DNA of 64,000 nt from a virus. Location of the stretch: IMG/VR virus record IMGVR_UViG_3300042923_000607, positions 1 through 64,000 of that record, one strand, 5' to 3'. Numbering within the stretch: the stretch's first letter is position 1; the number at the start of each line of letters is the position of its first letter. The notes under the pieces were generated by a model. The model worked only from the letters and a program-made list of their open reading frames with translations, did not search any database and had not been told where the DNA came from. Of the stretch, positions 9,149-17,530 are shown piece after piece. Both the position numbers and the translations under genes were made by a program.

Positions 9149-9529
9149 TTATACTGTAGAGATAATAATTAACCACGTAATAATAATTTGAGATATATGT
9201 ATTAATTGATCTTCAATTAAGTTTATCTTATGCTGATTAGCTTTCATATTGTCAACGATCATATGTATTACCAAATTTAAAACATATAGTAGCGGAAACC
9301 ACGTACGACCATGTAACAATAAATAAACTGTAGTTGGCATCATAACCATAAATGACCAGCTGAAACTATGCATAAATAACGCTATTATATAGTCATGTTT
9401 GTAAAGCTTATCCGGTGCATTTTTCTCCCACCAGCTCTTTTGTTTTGCTGAAGCTAACCAACCTTGTAAATAATAATCATCAACAATATGTAAAAACATC
9501 ATTGTAAATAATACTAGTAGTTTATCCAC
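9149..9529 (-). CDS. DUF3307-like membrane protein, 126 aa
   Basis: GTG at 9529, seven bases after AAAGGAG. Several transmembrane segments are interrupted by conserved polar positions typical of DUF3307: H-I-V-D-D-Y-Y-L-Q, a Lys-rich loop, KHDYIIALFMHSFSW and a C-terminal H-x-x-x-D segment. DUF3307 proteins are integral membrane proteins of unknown function common in Firmicutes phages. A variant box (9132-9143) lies after the next upstream gene. Confidence 0.7.
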   Translation of the reverse strand: MDKLLVLFTMMFLHIVDDYYLQGWLASAKQKSWWEKNAPDKLYKHDYIIALFMHSFSWSFMVMMPTTVYLLLHGRTWFPLLYVLNLVIHMIVDNMKANQHKINLIEDQLIHISQIIITWLIIISTV

Positions 9530-9577
9530 ATTACTTCTCCTTTCTAATTGTGCGTCAAACGGCAATTTTATTTTGAA

Positions 9578-10660
9578 TTATTCATCATGCTTCAGTAAGA
9601 ACAATGGATCAACAGCCTTAAAACTCTGTTTGCCATCCTTACTTCTGAATACAATTCCTTCTCGCAGCGTATCATATAATTTACTTGTCCCATGTGCATA
9701 CTCTAATACTTCTTTAACACTGTCTGGCAATACGTAATGTTCATCAATAATCGGAACAAAATTTAAACCGTTCTTATTAGCCCATTCTTTGGCTTCTACT
9801 GAACCAATTCTTCCAGATGGTTTTAATACATTGAATACATACAAGTCTGGTTCTGTGACATGATATTTATTCCCTTGAACATTAGATGCAACACATTCAC
9901 CTTGAATAGCAAGATAATCGTCATCTCCAATGTTGTCTTTAAGTAACTGTTTAATATTATACTTATTAGCAACTGTCCAATATGAAGAACTATCTTCATT
10001 CCAAATTCTAAGATTTCTTGAACAAACTCCGAAATCATATGTAACTTTCTTAAACAAACCTTTACTCTTTTCTTTTCTCAAGAAGAATGTTCCTGACTGC
10101 CCGTCTACCTTTTCTGTTGCAACCCATTCATCTTTATTCTTTAAATAGAATGGAGCATTCTGAATTCTAGTTTCATCAGTCTTACTAATAAAGTCTGGGA
10201 ATCCTTTTACTTGTTTCTTTGGTAATACTAACTTTCTAAACCATGAAAATTTCATCAGGAACTTTGGATACTTCTTTTTAGTAGATGGCTCTGATTGGGT
10301 ATTGCTATCGACATCCATAGTTTCTTCGTACTGTTTAATACCTAAGATATTGGTAACGTCTTGGTCAACTTCATACTTACCTTCTGGCAAGATGCTCAAT
10401 GGGAAACAAATACCTTGACTAAGTACACCAGCCATTTTCATTGTTTTAATACGAAACTTCTTACTTCTTAGAAATTCAAACTTCTCAATCTCAGGCATAA
10501 CGCTGTCAATCTCGCAATAAACAACCTTATCACCTACTTGAATCTGATCTTTATTAATAATTACTTGCCATCCATCAACCATTGCCAATGCAATCTTATC
10601 TCTACCTTCAATTGGTAGCATATCACTTACCATCTTAATACTTGCTAATTTTCTTGCCAT
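9578..10660 (-). CDS. Rnl5/DraRnl-type RNA ligase, 360 aa
   Basis: An ATP-dependent RNA ligase that seals 3'-OH/5'-PO4 nicks. The N-terminal OB-like domain (residues 1-110, KLASIKMVSDMLPIEG and VGDKVVYCEID) followed by the nucleotidyltransferase domain is the DraRnl/Rnl5 order. Motif I is TEKVDGQSG (nucleotidyl lysine near 184), motif III/IIIa QGECVA, motif IV EGIVFR, motif V QSFKAV. Start set at ATG 10660; earlier in-frame codons precede the ribosome site. Phage RNA ligases often repair tRNAs nicked by host defences; that role here is inferred. Overlaps the upstream zinc-ribbon gene. Confidence 0.85.
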   Translation of the reverse strand: MARKLASIKMVSDMLPIEGRDKIALAMVDGWQVIINKDQIQVGDKVVYCEIDSVMPEIEKFEFLRSKKFRIKTMKMAGVLSQGICFPLSILPEGKYEVDQDVTNILGIKQYEETMDVDSNTQSEPSTKKKYPKFLMKFSWFRKLVLPKKQVKGFPDFISKTDETRIQNAPFYLKNKDEWVATEKVDGQSGTFFLRKEKSKGLFKKVTYDFGVCSRNLRIWNEDSSSYWTVANKYNIKQLLKDNIGDDDYLAIQGECVASNVQGNKYHVTEPDLYVFNVLKPSGRIGSVEAKEWANKNGLNFVPIIDEHYVLPDSVKEVLEYAHGTSKLYDTLREGIVFRSKDGKQSFKAVDPLFLLKHDE

Positions 10661-10826
10661 ATGTATTATCGTCCTTTCCAAATCTCTCATCTAATTCTTT
10701 ATCTGTTAACTTGTTCTTTGGTGTTTCATTATGACACTTGTTACATGTGTTAAATCTTAATCTTTTACTACTCGAAAAACTCAAAACTTCGCTCATAGCT
10801 TTCCCACAATGCCTACAAATCCTCAT
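10635..10826 (-). CDS. Zinc-ribbon microprotein, 63 aa
   Basis: Two CxxC pairs, CRHC at 4-7 and CNKC near 28-31, with a basic linker: a four-Cys zinc ribbon. The C-terminal half is charged. Its end overlaps the RNA ligase start, suggesting coupled expression. Could be a nucleic-acid-binding partner of the ligase (inference). Confidence 0.7.
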   Translation of the reverse strand: MRICRHCGKAMSEVLSFSSSKRLRFNTCNKCHNETPKNKLTDKELDERFGKDDNTYGKKISKY

Positions 10827-10920
10827 GTTTCACCTCCATTTTGCAAACCAAACTTTGATTTTATGCATATTTTAGTCTATATATTGTATGTATTGTTTTA
10901 GTATGCCACTACATATAGTA

Positions 10921-11967
10921 TTAATAATCTTCAATGTGTTCTCTAACTTTCTGATAATCTTCATATAATGCTGGATTCTGTTCTTTTACAATTCCATATA
11001 AGACATCGTAATTCCAAGTACAGTCTCTAAAATATCTACCATCAACATCTTCATATGTAGTAGCTATATTATTGATACAGTCGAAAATCTCTTTATCTTG
11101 TTCTGTTTCAACTTTAAATCCACCTAGACCAGTTCTTGCATAACTATAGCCGTCATTCCAATCTCCTCTGTTCATCATTAGAAAATGAGCTAGGTAAAGA
11201 TATTTATTTTTATCTATGATTGAACGTTGAAGGTCTTCCCAATCCGATGTAATATCTAACTCATATTTCGATAACATATAAGCTAATTGTCTATCATTTT
11301 CTTTTCTTTGAATCTCTTGCTGCTTTTTATTTTCTTCTTCTCTGCGTTTATCTTGGTCTGTTTTATATAATTTATCAAACATCTCAATCAACTTATTCTT
11401 AGTAGAAATGATGTTACTGGAATACATACTAAAAGCAGATTGAATTTCATAAGTCCATGCACAGCTAACCCATTCTTTATTTCTTGCTCTACTAGTTTTA
11501 TATTCGTATTTTTTAGTCGGTACTCCAATGTCGTTAAGCATTTTCATAACCATATCTCTCGTATGAGTATTTGTTTGACTAGCTTTAATATTTTCCTCAT
11601 CTGTCACACTGTCCAATTCTTCAATAGCATTAAGTATGGTAAGGAAATTTTCTTTACTTTTTTCAGTATTGTAGCTAAATTGATAATATTCCCATGTTTC
11701 ATCTCCACGAATATCTTTATGTGTTTTATTTAAAATCTTTACACACTCTTTTGGAACATCAAATCTTATGTAGTGATAACTAGACCATCCTGAACTCTCA
11801 CAATCTCTAACCCTGCAACTTTTTAAATATAATGGCTTAATTGGCTGTATTGGAGTTAAATTATTTTGTGAATTAATTTGATCGATTGTAGAATTAACAA
11901 TGCTTTCAAGTTTATCTAAACTGTCTCTTGCTGACTTTAACTGTGTATCAACTTCTTTTTGACTCAT
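10921..11967 (-). CDS. Hypothetical protein, 348 aa
   Basis: ATG at 11967 after GAGAGGAG. The N-terminal 35 residues are a helix (KSARDSLDKLESIVNS), the middle has beta-rich Trp/Tyr segments (SSGWSSYHYIRFDV, WEYYQFSYN) and a Lys/Glu coiled coil lies near residues 210-235. The C-terminal helices end in REHIEDY. No recognised domain. Monocistronic with short gaps on both sides. Confidence 0.65.
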   Translation of the reverse strand: MSQKEVDTQLKSARDSLDKLESIVNSTIDQINSQNNLTPIQPIKPLYLKSCRVRDCESSGWSSYHYIRFDVPKECVKILNKTHKDIRGDETWEYYQFSYNTEKSKENFLTILNAIEELDSVTDEENIKASQTNTHTRDMVMKMLNDIGVPTKKYEYKTSRARNKEWVSCAWTYEIQSAFSMYSSNIISTKNKLIEMFDKLYKTDQDKRREEENKKQQEIQRKENDRQLAYMLSKYELDITSDWEDLQRSIIDKNKYLYLAHFLMMNRGDWNDGYSYARTGLGGFKVETEQDKEIFDCINNIATTYEDVDGRYFRDCTWNYDVLYGIVKEQNPALYEDYQKVREHIEDY

Positions 11968-12011
11968 ATTTTCTCCTCTCATTTTCAAAACAAAACACCT
12001 GTTTTATATAA

Positions 12012-12200
12012 TTAATAATTCCATTTATAAAGATTATAGTCGTCTCCAACCAAGGTGTAATTATAATTGTTCTTTTTAAGTCCGGATTTATTTATGCCCT
12101 GGATCATGGCCATCGCAAGATTTGAATCTGTTACATTCTCGGCAATTAAAATATCATTTTCAGTACTGAGATTTTCCTTTGAAACTGCTACAATTTTCAT
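12012..12200 (-). CDS. Small hypothetical protein, 62 aa
   Basis: ATG at 12200 after GGTGG. Mixed alpha/beta (KIVAVSKENL, then SNLAMAMIQGINKSG, then NYTLVGDDYNLYKW). Layout resembles short phage DpnD/PcfM-like proteins; not assigned. Confidence 0.55.
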   Translation of the reverse strand: MKIVAVSKENLSTENDILIAENVTDSNLAMAMIQGINKSGLKKNNYNYTLVGDDYNLYKWNY

Positions 12201-12241
12201 TTAATACCACCTTTCTGTATAAAATATCACTTTGATATTGA

Positions 12242-12679
12242 TTATCTTTCTAATCCTTTAAAAACTAACCCTCTATATCGTGGTAATTCAAGAATTTTAT
12301 TATAAATCCTTAAAACATCATTTGCAAAATTACTTCCACCCATCTGTGGGGTAACTGAATATTCGTCTATTGCTGATTTAAGAATATTTTCGTTATAGTA
12401 TTTATCATTGGCCTTACACCACTTTAAAATTGCATATCCGATACCATACAAATTTGCATCATGAAAAAACCATTTCGCTATTTCTTTATTTTTTAATTTT
12501 TCTATATAGTCAATTGCTTTGTCATAATCCGTAAAATTATTTCCATTTATTCTAACAATATTATCATTATTAGTTACAGATTTTAGTTTTTCCATGGCGC
12601 CATCCAATGCTGTTGCCTCCTCTACTGCTGATTTGATAATATCTGTTAAAATTTTGATTTCGTCAATCTTGTTATTCAT
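12242..12679 (-). CDS. Helical hypothetical protein, 145 aa
   Basis: ATG at 12679 after GAAGGAG; an in-frame start further upstream lacks a site. Mostly helical, with a hydrophobic C-terminal half (WFFHDANLYGIGYAILKWCK). No family recognised. Confidence 0.6.
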   Translation of the reverse strand: MNNKIDEIKILTDIIKSAVEEATALDGAMEKLKSVTNNDNIVRINGNNFTDYDKAIDYIEKLKNKEIAKWFFHDANLYGIGYAILKWCKANDKYYNENILKSAIDEYSVTPQMGGSNFANDVLRIYNKILELPRYRGLVFKGLER

Positions 12680-12724
12680 TAAACATTCTCCTTCCATTCA
12701 TTAACTTTAAATAAAACCTCTATT

Positions 12725-12916
12725 CTATGCAGACATTATCCTTCCTTCTGCTATATTAAAATACTTATCCTCTAATTCATCAATTTTTTCCGATTTTCTA
12801 ACAGCTTTTAAAATTGTTCTACAAGCAACATCAAAATTTACTCCTTCGTGTGCCATTTCGGCACGCATTTCTAACCCTAAAATTTTAATTGCTTCCTCTA
12901 AATTATAACGTTCCAT
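12725..12916 (-). CDS. Small helical hypothetical protein, 63 aa
   Basis: ATG at 12916 after a GGAGG-like site. Helical with hydrophobic periodicity (EEAIKILGLEMRAEMAHEG). It follows the VTNSSSSS operon after an 83-base gap, so it may be read from the same transcript. Confidence 0.55.
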   Translation of the reverse strand: MERYNLEEAIKILGLEMRAEMAHEGVNFDVACRTILKAVRKSEKIDELEDKYFNIAEGRIMSA

Positions 12917-12999
12917 ATCATTTCCCTCCTGCTATGAATTTTAGGTAAGGACATAAATGTCATAACCAAAAATCTAATTTTCAAAATAAAATGCCTCTT

Positions 13000-13551
13000 T
13001 TATCCTCTTATGAATTCTCTAAATTTTGAATACGATCCAAATTTCTCTTTCCACCCTGCAACAATTTCGGTAGGATTAAGGCTAAATTCCTTACAAACAT
13101 ATGTAATGTACTCATTTTCGTACAATTTCTTTCTTCTTTTGTTAAGGGCTTTTACTTCCGCGAATACTACATCTCTACTAATCTTATATTCCTTTTCTAG
13201 ATATTTACTTAAATCATACTGAGAATACTCGATAAATTGACATATAGGGCAAACACATTCTGGAACCTCATAATACCCCCCGTCTGAGGCTAATTCCATC
13301 AATTCTTCATTTTCTAGTTCATTAAGTTCTGCTTCTGTTTTTTTGTTATATTCTGATTCTAATATAATCTGTATAAGCTCTTTTGAATCAACTTCCAAAG
13401 CTTCGTCAATGCAAAAAATATGACCATTTACACATTCCATCATTTCACATTCACGTAAACTGATATCCCATCCGCTCTCTTCTCTACCACAAATTTCACA
13501 TACATAACTTGAACTACTACTATTAGTAACAAAATCTCTCCTAAATTTCAT
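13000..13551 (-). CDS. VTNSSSSS-tagged protein A, 183 aa, zinc-binding
   Basis: Start at ATG 13551, nine bases after GGAGG; an ATG nine bases earlier sits directly on that site. Residues 2-15 carry the tag F-R-R-D-F-V-T-N-S-S-S-S-S-Y. Two CxxC pairs (CEICGRE near 19, CPIC near 113) predict zinc binding; the remainder is helical and charged. Fourth of four tagged proteins behind a radical SAM enzyme, one base from the preceding stop. The body is unlike the other three. Tag and operon suggest a substrate of the enzyme (inference). Confidence 0.75.
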   Translation of the reverse strand: MKFRRDFVTNSSSSSYVCEICGREESGWDISLRECEMMECVNGHIFCIDEALEVDSKELIQIILESEYNKKTEAELNELENEELMELASDGGYYEVPECVCPICQFIEYSQYDLSKYLEKEYKISRDVVFAEVKALNKRRKKLYENEYITYVCKEFSLNPTEIVAGWKEKFGSYSKFREFIRG

Positions 13552-13552
13552 A

Positions 13553-13984
13553 TTATTCATCCTCCAATATAATAAAGTTTTCTTTATCTTCTGCTAATGA
13601 ATTAATCATGTTAGAACAGTAAGTATCATTATAGTCAACACTTTTACATAAAATTTTATAACCATTATTTAATGCTTCAATTGCCTTGTTATATTTATTA
13701 GTTAAATAATCATCATCTTCAAGAATCTTATCAATTGTATTTGCTTTACTCCACCCATAATTTTCTACTATATACTGGTTGTATTCTTCTATGCTTGAAA
13801 ATTTTTCACCTTCATCCGTATCATTATCTCCTGCTGTAAACAAAACTTTTTCAATTAGTTTTCCATAGTTTTTTAAGAATGGATATTTATTTAACGTTTC
13901 ATCATCAAAAGTTGGCAAATCCCGATAAGCAATTATATAGCTGCTACTACTCGAATTGGTAACAAAGTCTGTTCTAATCTTCAT
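13553..13984 (-). CDS. VTNSSSSS-tagged protein B, 143 aa
   Basis: ATG 13984, six bases after a GGAAGGAATGG site. Tag at residues 2-16: K-I-R-T-D-F-V-T-N-S-S-S-S-S-Y. After the tag the body is acidic and Tyr/Asn-rich with no known domain. It lies two bases downstream of the stop of protein C. Serine codons in its tag (TCG AGT AGT AGC AGC) differ from the other copies, so the residues, not the DNA, are conserved. Confidence 0.75.
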   Translation of the reverse strand: MKIRTDFVTNSSSSSYIIAYRDLPTFDDETLNKYPFLKNYGKLIEKVLFTAGDNDTDEGEKFSSIEEYNQYIVENYGWSKANTIDKILEDDDYLTNKYNKAIEALNNGYKILCKSVDYNDTYCSNMINSLAEDKENFIILEDE

Positions 13985-13986
13985 AA

Positions 13987-14388
13987 TCAACCATTCCTTC
14001 CTGACCCTTGCTCAATGTTTAAATCAAATCCTTTTAGCCCGTTTAATTTATTTGATACGTATTCATAATGTTCATCTACATCTTCTTCTATAACTTCACC
14101 ATCTTCATCTGCCTCAACATCCGTGTAATTACTATAAATAAAATATAGTTTATCTTCGACAATTTCTTGTTTATCTTGAAATGGATCTACCCAACACCAA
14201 TCATCACAGGTATTCTCATAACGTAAATTCTCATAATCGTCTAATAACTCTTTACCAGTCATTACATAAGATGACAATTTATTTTCTTCTGCGCTTTTTA
14301 GTGCTATTTCATTATCTGTAGCTATCCCAAATACTGCAATAAAACTACTGCTAGAACTGTTAGTTACAAAATCTGTACGAATTTTCAT
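13987..14388 (-). CDS. VTNSSSSS-tagged protein C, 133 aa
   Basis: ATG 14388 after AGGTAGGA. Tag K-I-R-T-D-F-V-T-N-S-S-S-S-S-F at residues 2-16. The body is strongly acidic (DEDGEVIEEDVDEHYEY) and ends in a Gly/Arg tail. Eight bases separate it from protein D. No recognised domain. Confidence 0.75.
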   Translation of the reverse strand: MKIRTDFVTNSSSSSFIAVFGIATDNEIALKSAEENKLSSYVMTGKELLDDYENLRYENTCDDWCWVDPFQDKQEIVEDKLYFIYSNYTDVEADEDGEVIEEDVDEHYEYVSNKLNGLKGFDLNIEQGSGRNG

Positions 14389-14396
14389 TTATTATC

Positions 14397-14762
14397 CTAC
14401 CTTTCTATCTCTCCATAATCAAAAGAAACATCGTTATTGGTTATTTGTGTTACATATGTATCGTTAAATTTCTTTACAAGTTCATCCTTAATTTGTGTTA
14501 ATGTCTTTTCTGACAATTCCCTTTCACTTAAATCATATCCAATATAATTTAAATAACTCCCCTCGCCTACCGATGCAGTTAGATTTCCTTTTAGATTAAA
14601 ATCTTCCCAATTATTATTTTCTACGGCATCACTAAATTCATCCGAATTGTCATCTGGAAGACCATTTTCTTTGAGAATATCTTTGCTTAATTTATTATTA
14701 ATCCTTAAACAAATAAAACTAGAACTACTTGAATTAGTTACATAATCAATTCTTACTTTCAT
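14397..14762 (-). CDS. VTNSSSSS-tagged protein D, 121 aa
   Basis: ATG 14762 after AAAGGAG. Tag K-V-R-I-D-Y-V-T-N-S-S-S-S-S-F at residues 2-16, then a mainly acidic alpha/beta domain of unknown type. Its first 17 bases overlap the end of the radical SAM gene, so enzyme and first tagged protein are translationally coupled. Confidence 0.78.
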   Translation of the reverse strand: MKVRIDYVTNSSSSSFICLRINNKLSKDILKENGLPDDNSDEFSDAVENNNWEDFNLKGNLTASVGEGSYLNYIGYDLSERELSEKTLTQIKDELVKKFNDTYVTQITNNDVSFDYGEIER

Positions 14763-15837
14763 ATAAATCTTTCTCCTTTCTATCACACAATACTATTTGT
14801 CTTCTAATTGGGCAACCACCCATACATTCATTTCTTTTACTACAATTCCCACATGAATTTCTAAAATGATCTCTAAAATCCTCAAACTGTTCACTATCCC
14901 ATGCGTTCTGAATTGAATCGTTTGATATATCATAAAACCATTTTAATTCCTGATTGTCAAATGAACACGGAATAGCTTTCATATCCGATGTAATATACAT
15001 TGACCATCTTCCGCCTTCACACGTATCAAAACTGTCTTGATTTATATTTTTTGTAAGATTAACTAATGCCGGAATCGTACAGCTATCAAATCCGATCTTG
15101 AAATTGAAATCTCCAGTATCTACAATTTCAAAGAATTCTTTCACTTTTGGACTATCCATTTTTAATACATTACTTTCTTGCCCTAATCCCACTGGTTTAT
15201 GTAATAAAAATATTATTGCATTAATTCCTTTTGGAAAATCATTTGTATTTAATCTTTCAATTGCTTCATCAATGGAATTATTGCCAAGTACATAATGAAT
15301 ATTAGTTTTAATACCTGCATTTAATAACATTTGAATTGCTTTATATGTATGTTCTTGACGATACCAACTAATCGCTACTGCTCCACAATACTTTTTACAG
15401 ATATTAATTATATTTTCTGTGAATCCTAAACCGGAAGAAGTAAAATTTGGAACAATTCTATTTTGCCTACAATATTTTAATATTTCCTCAAAATCCTCAT
15501 GTTGATCTACATCACCTCTGCCGCCTAAAGCTAACTGAAATGTTTTACCTTTACATTCATCAACAATTCTTTTGAAATTATCTAATGTCATATTCGGTAC
15601 TTTTGTTTTTAATCCGTTTTGATAACATTGGACTCCTGACTTTAAACACAATCCACTTGCTCCGTGTACACAATGTCCCATAACTCCAATATCAATTAAT
15701 TCTGGATATGAAGTCATAAATGGGTCTTTTCCTGTGTCTTTGCCATTCTCTATTACTCCGCTTCTCATATAAAACCCCGTATCTGGATTAAACAATGAGA
15801 TAAATTTATTCTTTTTGTCTACCTTTTTAATATTAAT
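14746..15837 (-). CDS. Radical SAM/SPASM-type enzyme, 363 aa, probable AUU start
   Basis: The C-terminus has a SPASM-type auxiliary cluster motif: a Cys pair 18 residues apart (CEGGRW ... IPC), then CGNCSKRNECMGGC (CX2CX5CX3C) and a last Cys. The N-terminal cysteines C56, C64, C71 are spaced CX7CX6C and end in Cys-Tyr as in radical SAM enzymes, but do not fit the canonical CX3CX2C. SPASM enzymes modify peptides and proteins, for example oxidising serine in sulfatase maturation. The best start is ATT 15837, eight bases after AAAGGAG; a TTG at 15795 would drop 14 conserved-looking residues and has no ribosome site. First gene of the tagged-protein operon. Confidence 0.8.
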   Translation of the reverse strand: MNIKKVDKKNKFISLFNPDTGFYMRSGVIENGKDTGKDPFMTSYPELIDIGVMGHCVHGASGLCLKSGVQCYQNGLKTKVPNMTLDNFKRIVDECKGKTFQLALGGRGDVDQHEDFEEILKYCRQNRIVPNFTSSGLGFTENIINICKKYCGAVAISWYRQEHTYKAIQMLLNAGIKTNIHYVLGNNSIDEAIERLNTNDFPKGINAIIFLLHKPVGLGQESNVLKMDSPKVKEFFEIVDTGDFNFKIGFDSCTIPALVNLTKNINQDSFDTCEGGRWSMYITSDMKAIPCSFDNQELKWFYDISNDSIQNAWDSEQFEDFRDHFRNSCGNCSKRNECMGGCPIRRQIVLCDRKEKDLYESKN

Positions 15838-15882
15838 TTAAATCACTCCTTTCTAAATCAAAACCAAACAAACATTCTATTT

Positions 15883-16050
15883 TTATTTTTCTTTGTAAAA
15901 ATCAATCCATGAATATAATGTGGTTCCAACAGTTGATATCAATCCATACATCACAGCTGTATTACCATATTGCTTATATAATAGAGTAAACCCAGCCGCC
16001 ATCATTATGAAGCTTAAAAAATAAATAATTACTTTTACCTGTTTCATCAT
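15883..16050 (-). CDS. Small two-segment membrane protein, 55 aa
   Basis: Start at ATG 16050 (ATGA overlap with the preceding stop) or the adjacent ATG 16047; AAAGGAG precedes both. Two hydrophobic segments (VIIYFLSFIMMAAG and AVMYGLISTVGTTLY) separated by a Lys-Gln-Tyr turn, then a basic tail. Holin-like size and shape, but it lies in the early arm, so no lysis role is claimed. Confidence 0.6.
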   Translation of the reverse strand: MMKQVKVIIYFLSFIMMAAGFTLLYKQYGNTAVMYGLISTVGTTLYSWIDFYKEK

Positions 16051-16271
16051 TTCTCCTTTATTGTTTTATTTTTTAAATGTGTTCTAAACATTTCTTCTAA
16101 TGTCTTTTTATTTAGTCCAAGGAGTTTCTTCTTCGCTTTAATGCTATTATTTAAATAATCAAGCACCGATATCTCAAAACTATCAATTGTTTTCGAATTC
16201 TCTTTAAGCATTTTGAAAATCCTAATTTCTTCGCAAAGTGTGTAAATGTAAGAGTTCATTTTATCATCCAT
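16047..16271 (-). CDS. Helical hypothetical protein, 74 aa
   Basis: ATG 16271 after GAGGTG. Long amphipathic helices (EEIRIFKMLKENSKTIDSFE, LNNSIKAKKKLLGL). A near-exact box copy (16288-16304) lies between it and the upstream zinc-ribbon gene. Function unknown. Confidence 0.6.
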   Translation of the reverse strand: MDDKMNSYIYTLCEEIRIFKMLKENSKTIDSFEISVLDYLNNSIKAKKKLLGLNKKTLEEMFRTHLKNKTIKEK

Positions 16272-16291
16272 AATTTCACCTCGCTATTGTT

Positions 16292-16561
16292 TTATATGTT
16301 ATATTGTATGCTGTAACTTGCTATATGTACACTGTCTTTCTTTTTCTTTTTCAAAAACTTTTCTGTTTTATATGTAATGTTATCTTCGTATTTCTCTGGA
16401 TAATCAATCAATCCAAAGCTTTTGCTGCCACATGCCGGGTCTGGACACTGTAATTCCACTCCTAATCCCGTATCTACTCTCCTTATTTGACTCTGATGGA
16501 AAACTAGATTACATTTTCTACACTGGCAGATCTCCTTTCCATTAATAACTGTTTCAATCAC
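16292..16561 (-). CDS. Zinc-ribbon protein, 89 aa
   Basis: GTG 16561 after AAGGGGCG. CQCRKC (12-17) and a later CPDPAC give a four-Cys ribbon; the tail is Lys-rich. First gene after the promoter at 16631-16659. A box-like sequence at 16364-16379 lies inside the frame, encoding Thr-Tyr-Lys-Thr. Confidence 0.65.
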   Translation of the reverse strand: MIETVINGKEICQCRKCNLVFHQSQIRRVDTGLGVELQCPDPACGSKSFGLIDYPEKYEDNITYKTEKFLKKKKKDSVHIASYSIQYNI

Positions 16562-16630
16562 TAGAGTTTCGCCCCTTCTTATTTTAGTTTGTTGTATTTG
16601 TTATTTAGTATAATACTTGCTGACAAGATA

Positions 16631-16659
16631 AGTATATCACCTGTAGTATCATCTGTCAA
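16631..16659 (-). promoter_or_regulatory. Sigma-A type promoter
   Basis: Minus strand TTGACA (16659-16654), spacer 17, TATACT (16636-16631). The repeated box (16673-16689) lies 13 bases upstream of the -35. Drives the 16561 gene and those following leftward. Confidence 0.8.
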
Positions 16660-16672
16660 CAACTATTTTAAT

Positions 16673-16689
16673 TGTTTTATATGTTATTT
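16673..16689 (-). repeat. Repeated box, exact copy
   Basis: AAATAACATATAAAACA on the minus strand, overlapping the stop of the 17034 gene and placed upstream of the 16631-16659 promoter. Confidence 0.7.
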
Positions 16690-17034
16690 ACTAAGTAATT
16701 GTCCACAGTTAGGACAACACTTTGATTTTCTTTTCACGGTAGTTAAACAAGTCGGACACCAATATCCTTGAATCACATTTGAAGAACACACTGGCTTCTT
16801 CTCTCTTAGTCCCTCACAATATTCTTTACTTACAACTTCTTCTGATGGTCGTATTCTTAGCTGTCCAGACTCCCAGTCAATTCCGAAGCGTATTCCTTCT
16901 ATATTTACGGAAGCTCTCGATCCTATGGAAGGATCACTTAAGTCTAATACCACATTAATTTTTTCTGGATTTTTATTATTTGGAGTATTTTCATAAGCAT
17001 TTTTTATTGTTTCATGCATCTCTTTTAAATTCAT
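16684..17034 (-). CDS. Hypothetical protein with C-terminal zinc ribbon, 116 aa
   Basis: ATG 17034 after AAAGGTGGTG. The first 80 residues form an alpha/beta domain (VVLDLSDPSIGSRASVNIEG, FGIDWESGQLRI). The last 30 carry CPTC and CCPNCG, a zinc ribbon. Function unknown; typical small phage regulator architecture. Confidence 0.65.
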   Translation of the reverse strand: MNLKEMHETIKNAYENTPNNKNPEKINVVLDLSDPSIGSRASVNIEGIRFGIDWESGQLRIRPSEEVVSKEYCEGLREKKPVCSSNVIQGYWCPTCLTTVKRKSKCCPNCGQLLSK

Positions 17035-17076
17035 GATTTCACCACCTTTCACTATCAAATATGTCTTTGCTGTTGA

Positions 17077-17508
17077 TTATAATATATCTTTATATTTTTC
17101 TTGTAGCTCTTTTAGCAGCTTCATTTCACGTTCCATTGTTTCAATCCTCTCTTTTTCTCTAAGTTCATTTTCTTTTTGTTCTTTATTTATCACATATTCC
17201 GTCTTAATATTATTAATTATATTAATAATTTGACCCTTGATTGAACAATCTGTATACCTCTTTAAATCTTCCAATAGTCCATTATATATGTCGAGACTAT
17301 TACTGTCATCGTTCATATACCACGCGATAGAAAATTTTTCATTATTGTTTTCCCATACGTCTAATGCTTTACCGTTACCCTCACTTCCAAAACATCCAAA
17401 CGTATTTAATAATTCGTTTATTGCAACTTTTAAATCAGTTGTAACAATATTTATTCCAGAAGAATCGTAACTCCATTGTCTAACAACAAAAATCATAATA
17501 TTTTCCAT
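17077..17508 (-). CDS. Hypothetical protein with coiled coil, 143 aa
   Basis: ATG 17508, five bases after AAAGGA. The N-terminal domain starts IMIFVVRQWSYDSSGI; the C-terminal third is Glu/Lys coiled coil (KEQKENELREKERIETMERE). No family recognised. Confidence 0.6.
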   Translation of the reverse strand: MENIMIFVVRQWSYDSSGINIVTTDLKVAINELLNTFGCFGSEGNGKALDVWENNNEKFSIAWYMNDDSNSLDIYNGLLEDLKRYTDCSIKGQIINIINNIKTEYVINKEQKENELREKERIETMEREMKLLKELQEKYKDIL

Positions 17509-17530
17509 AAACGTCCTTTCAGTATCAAAA

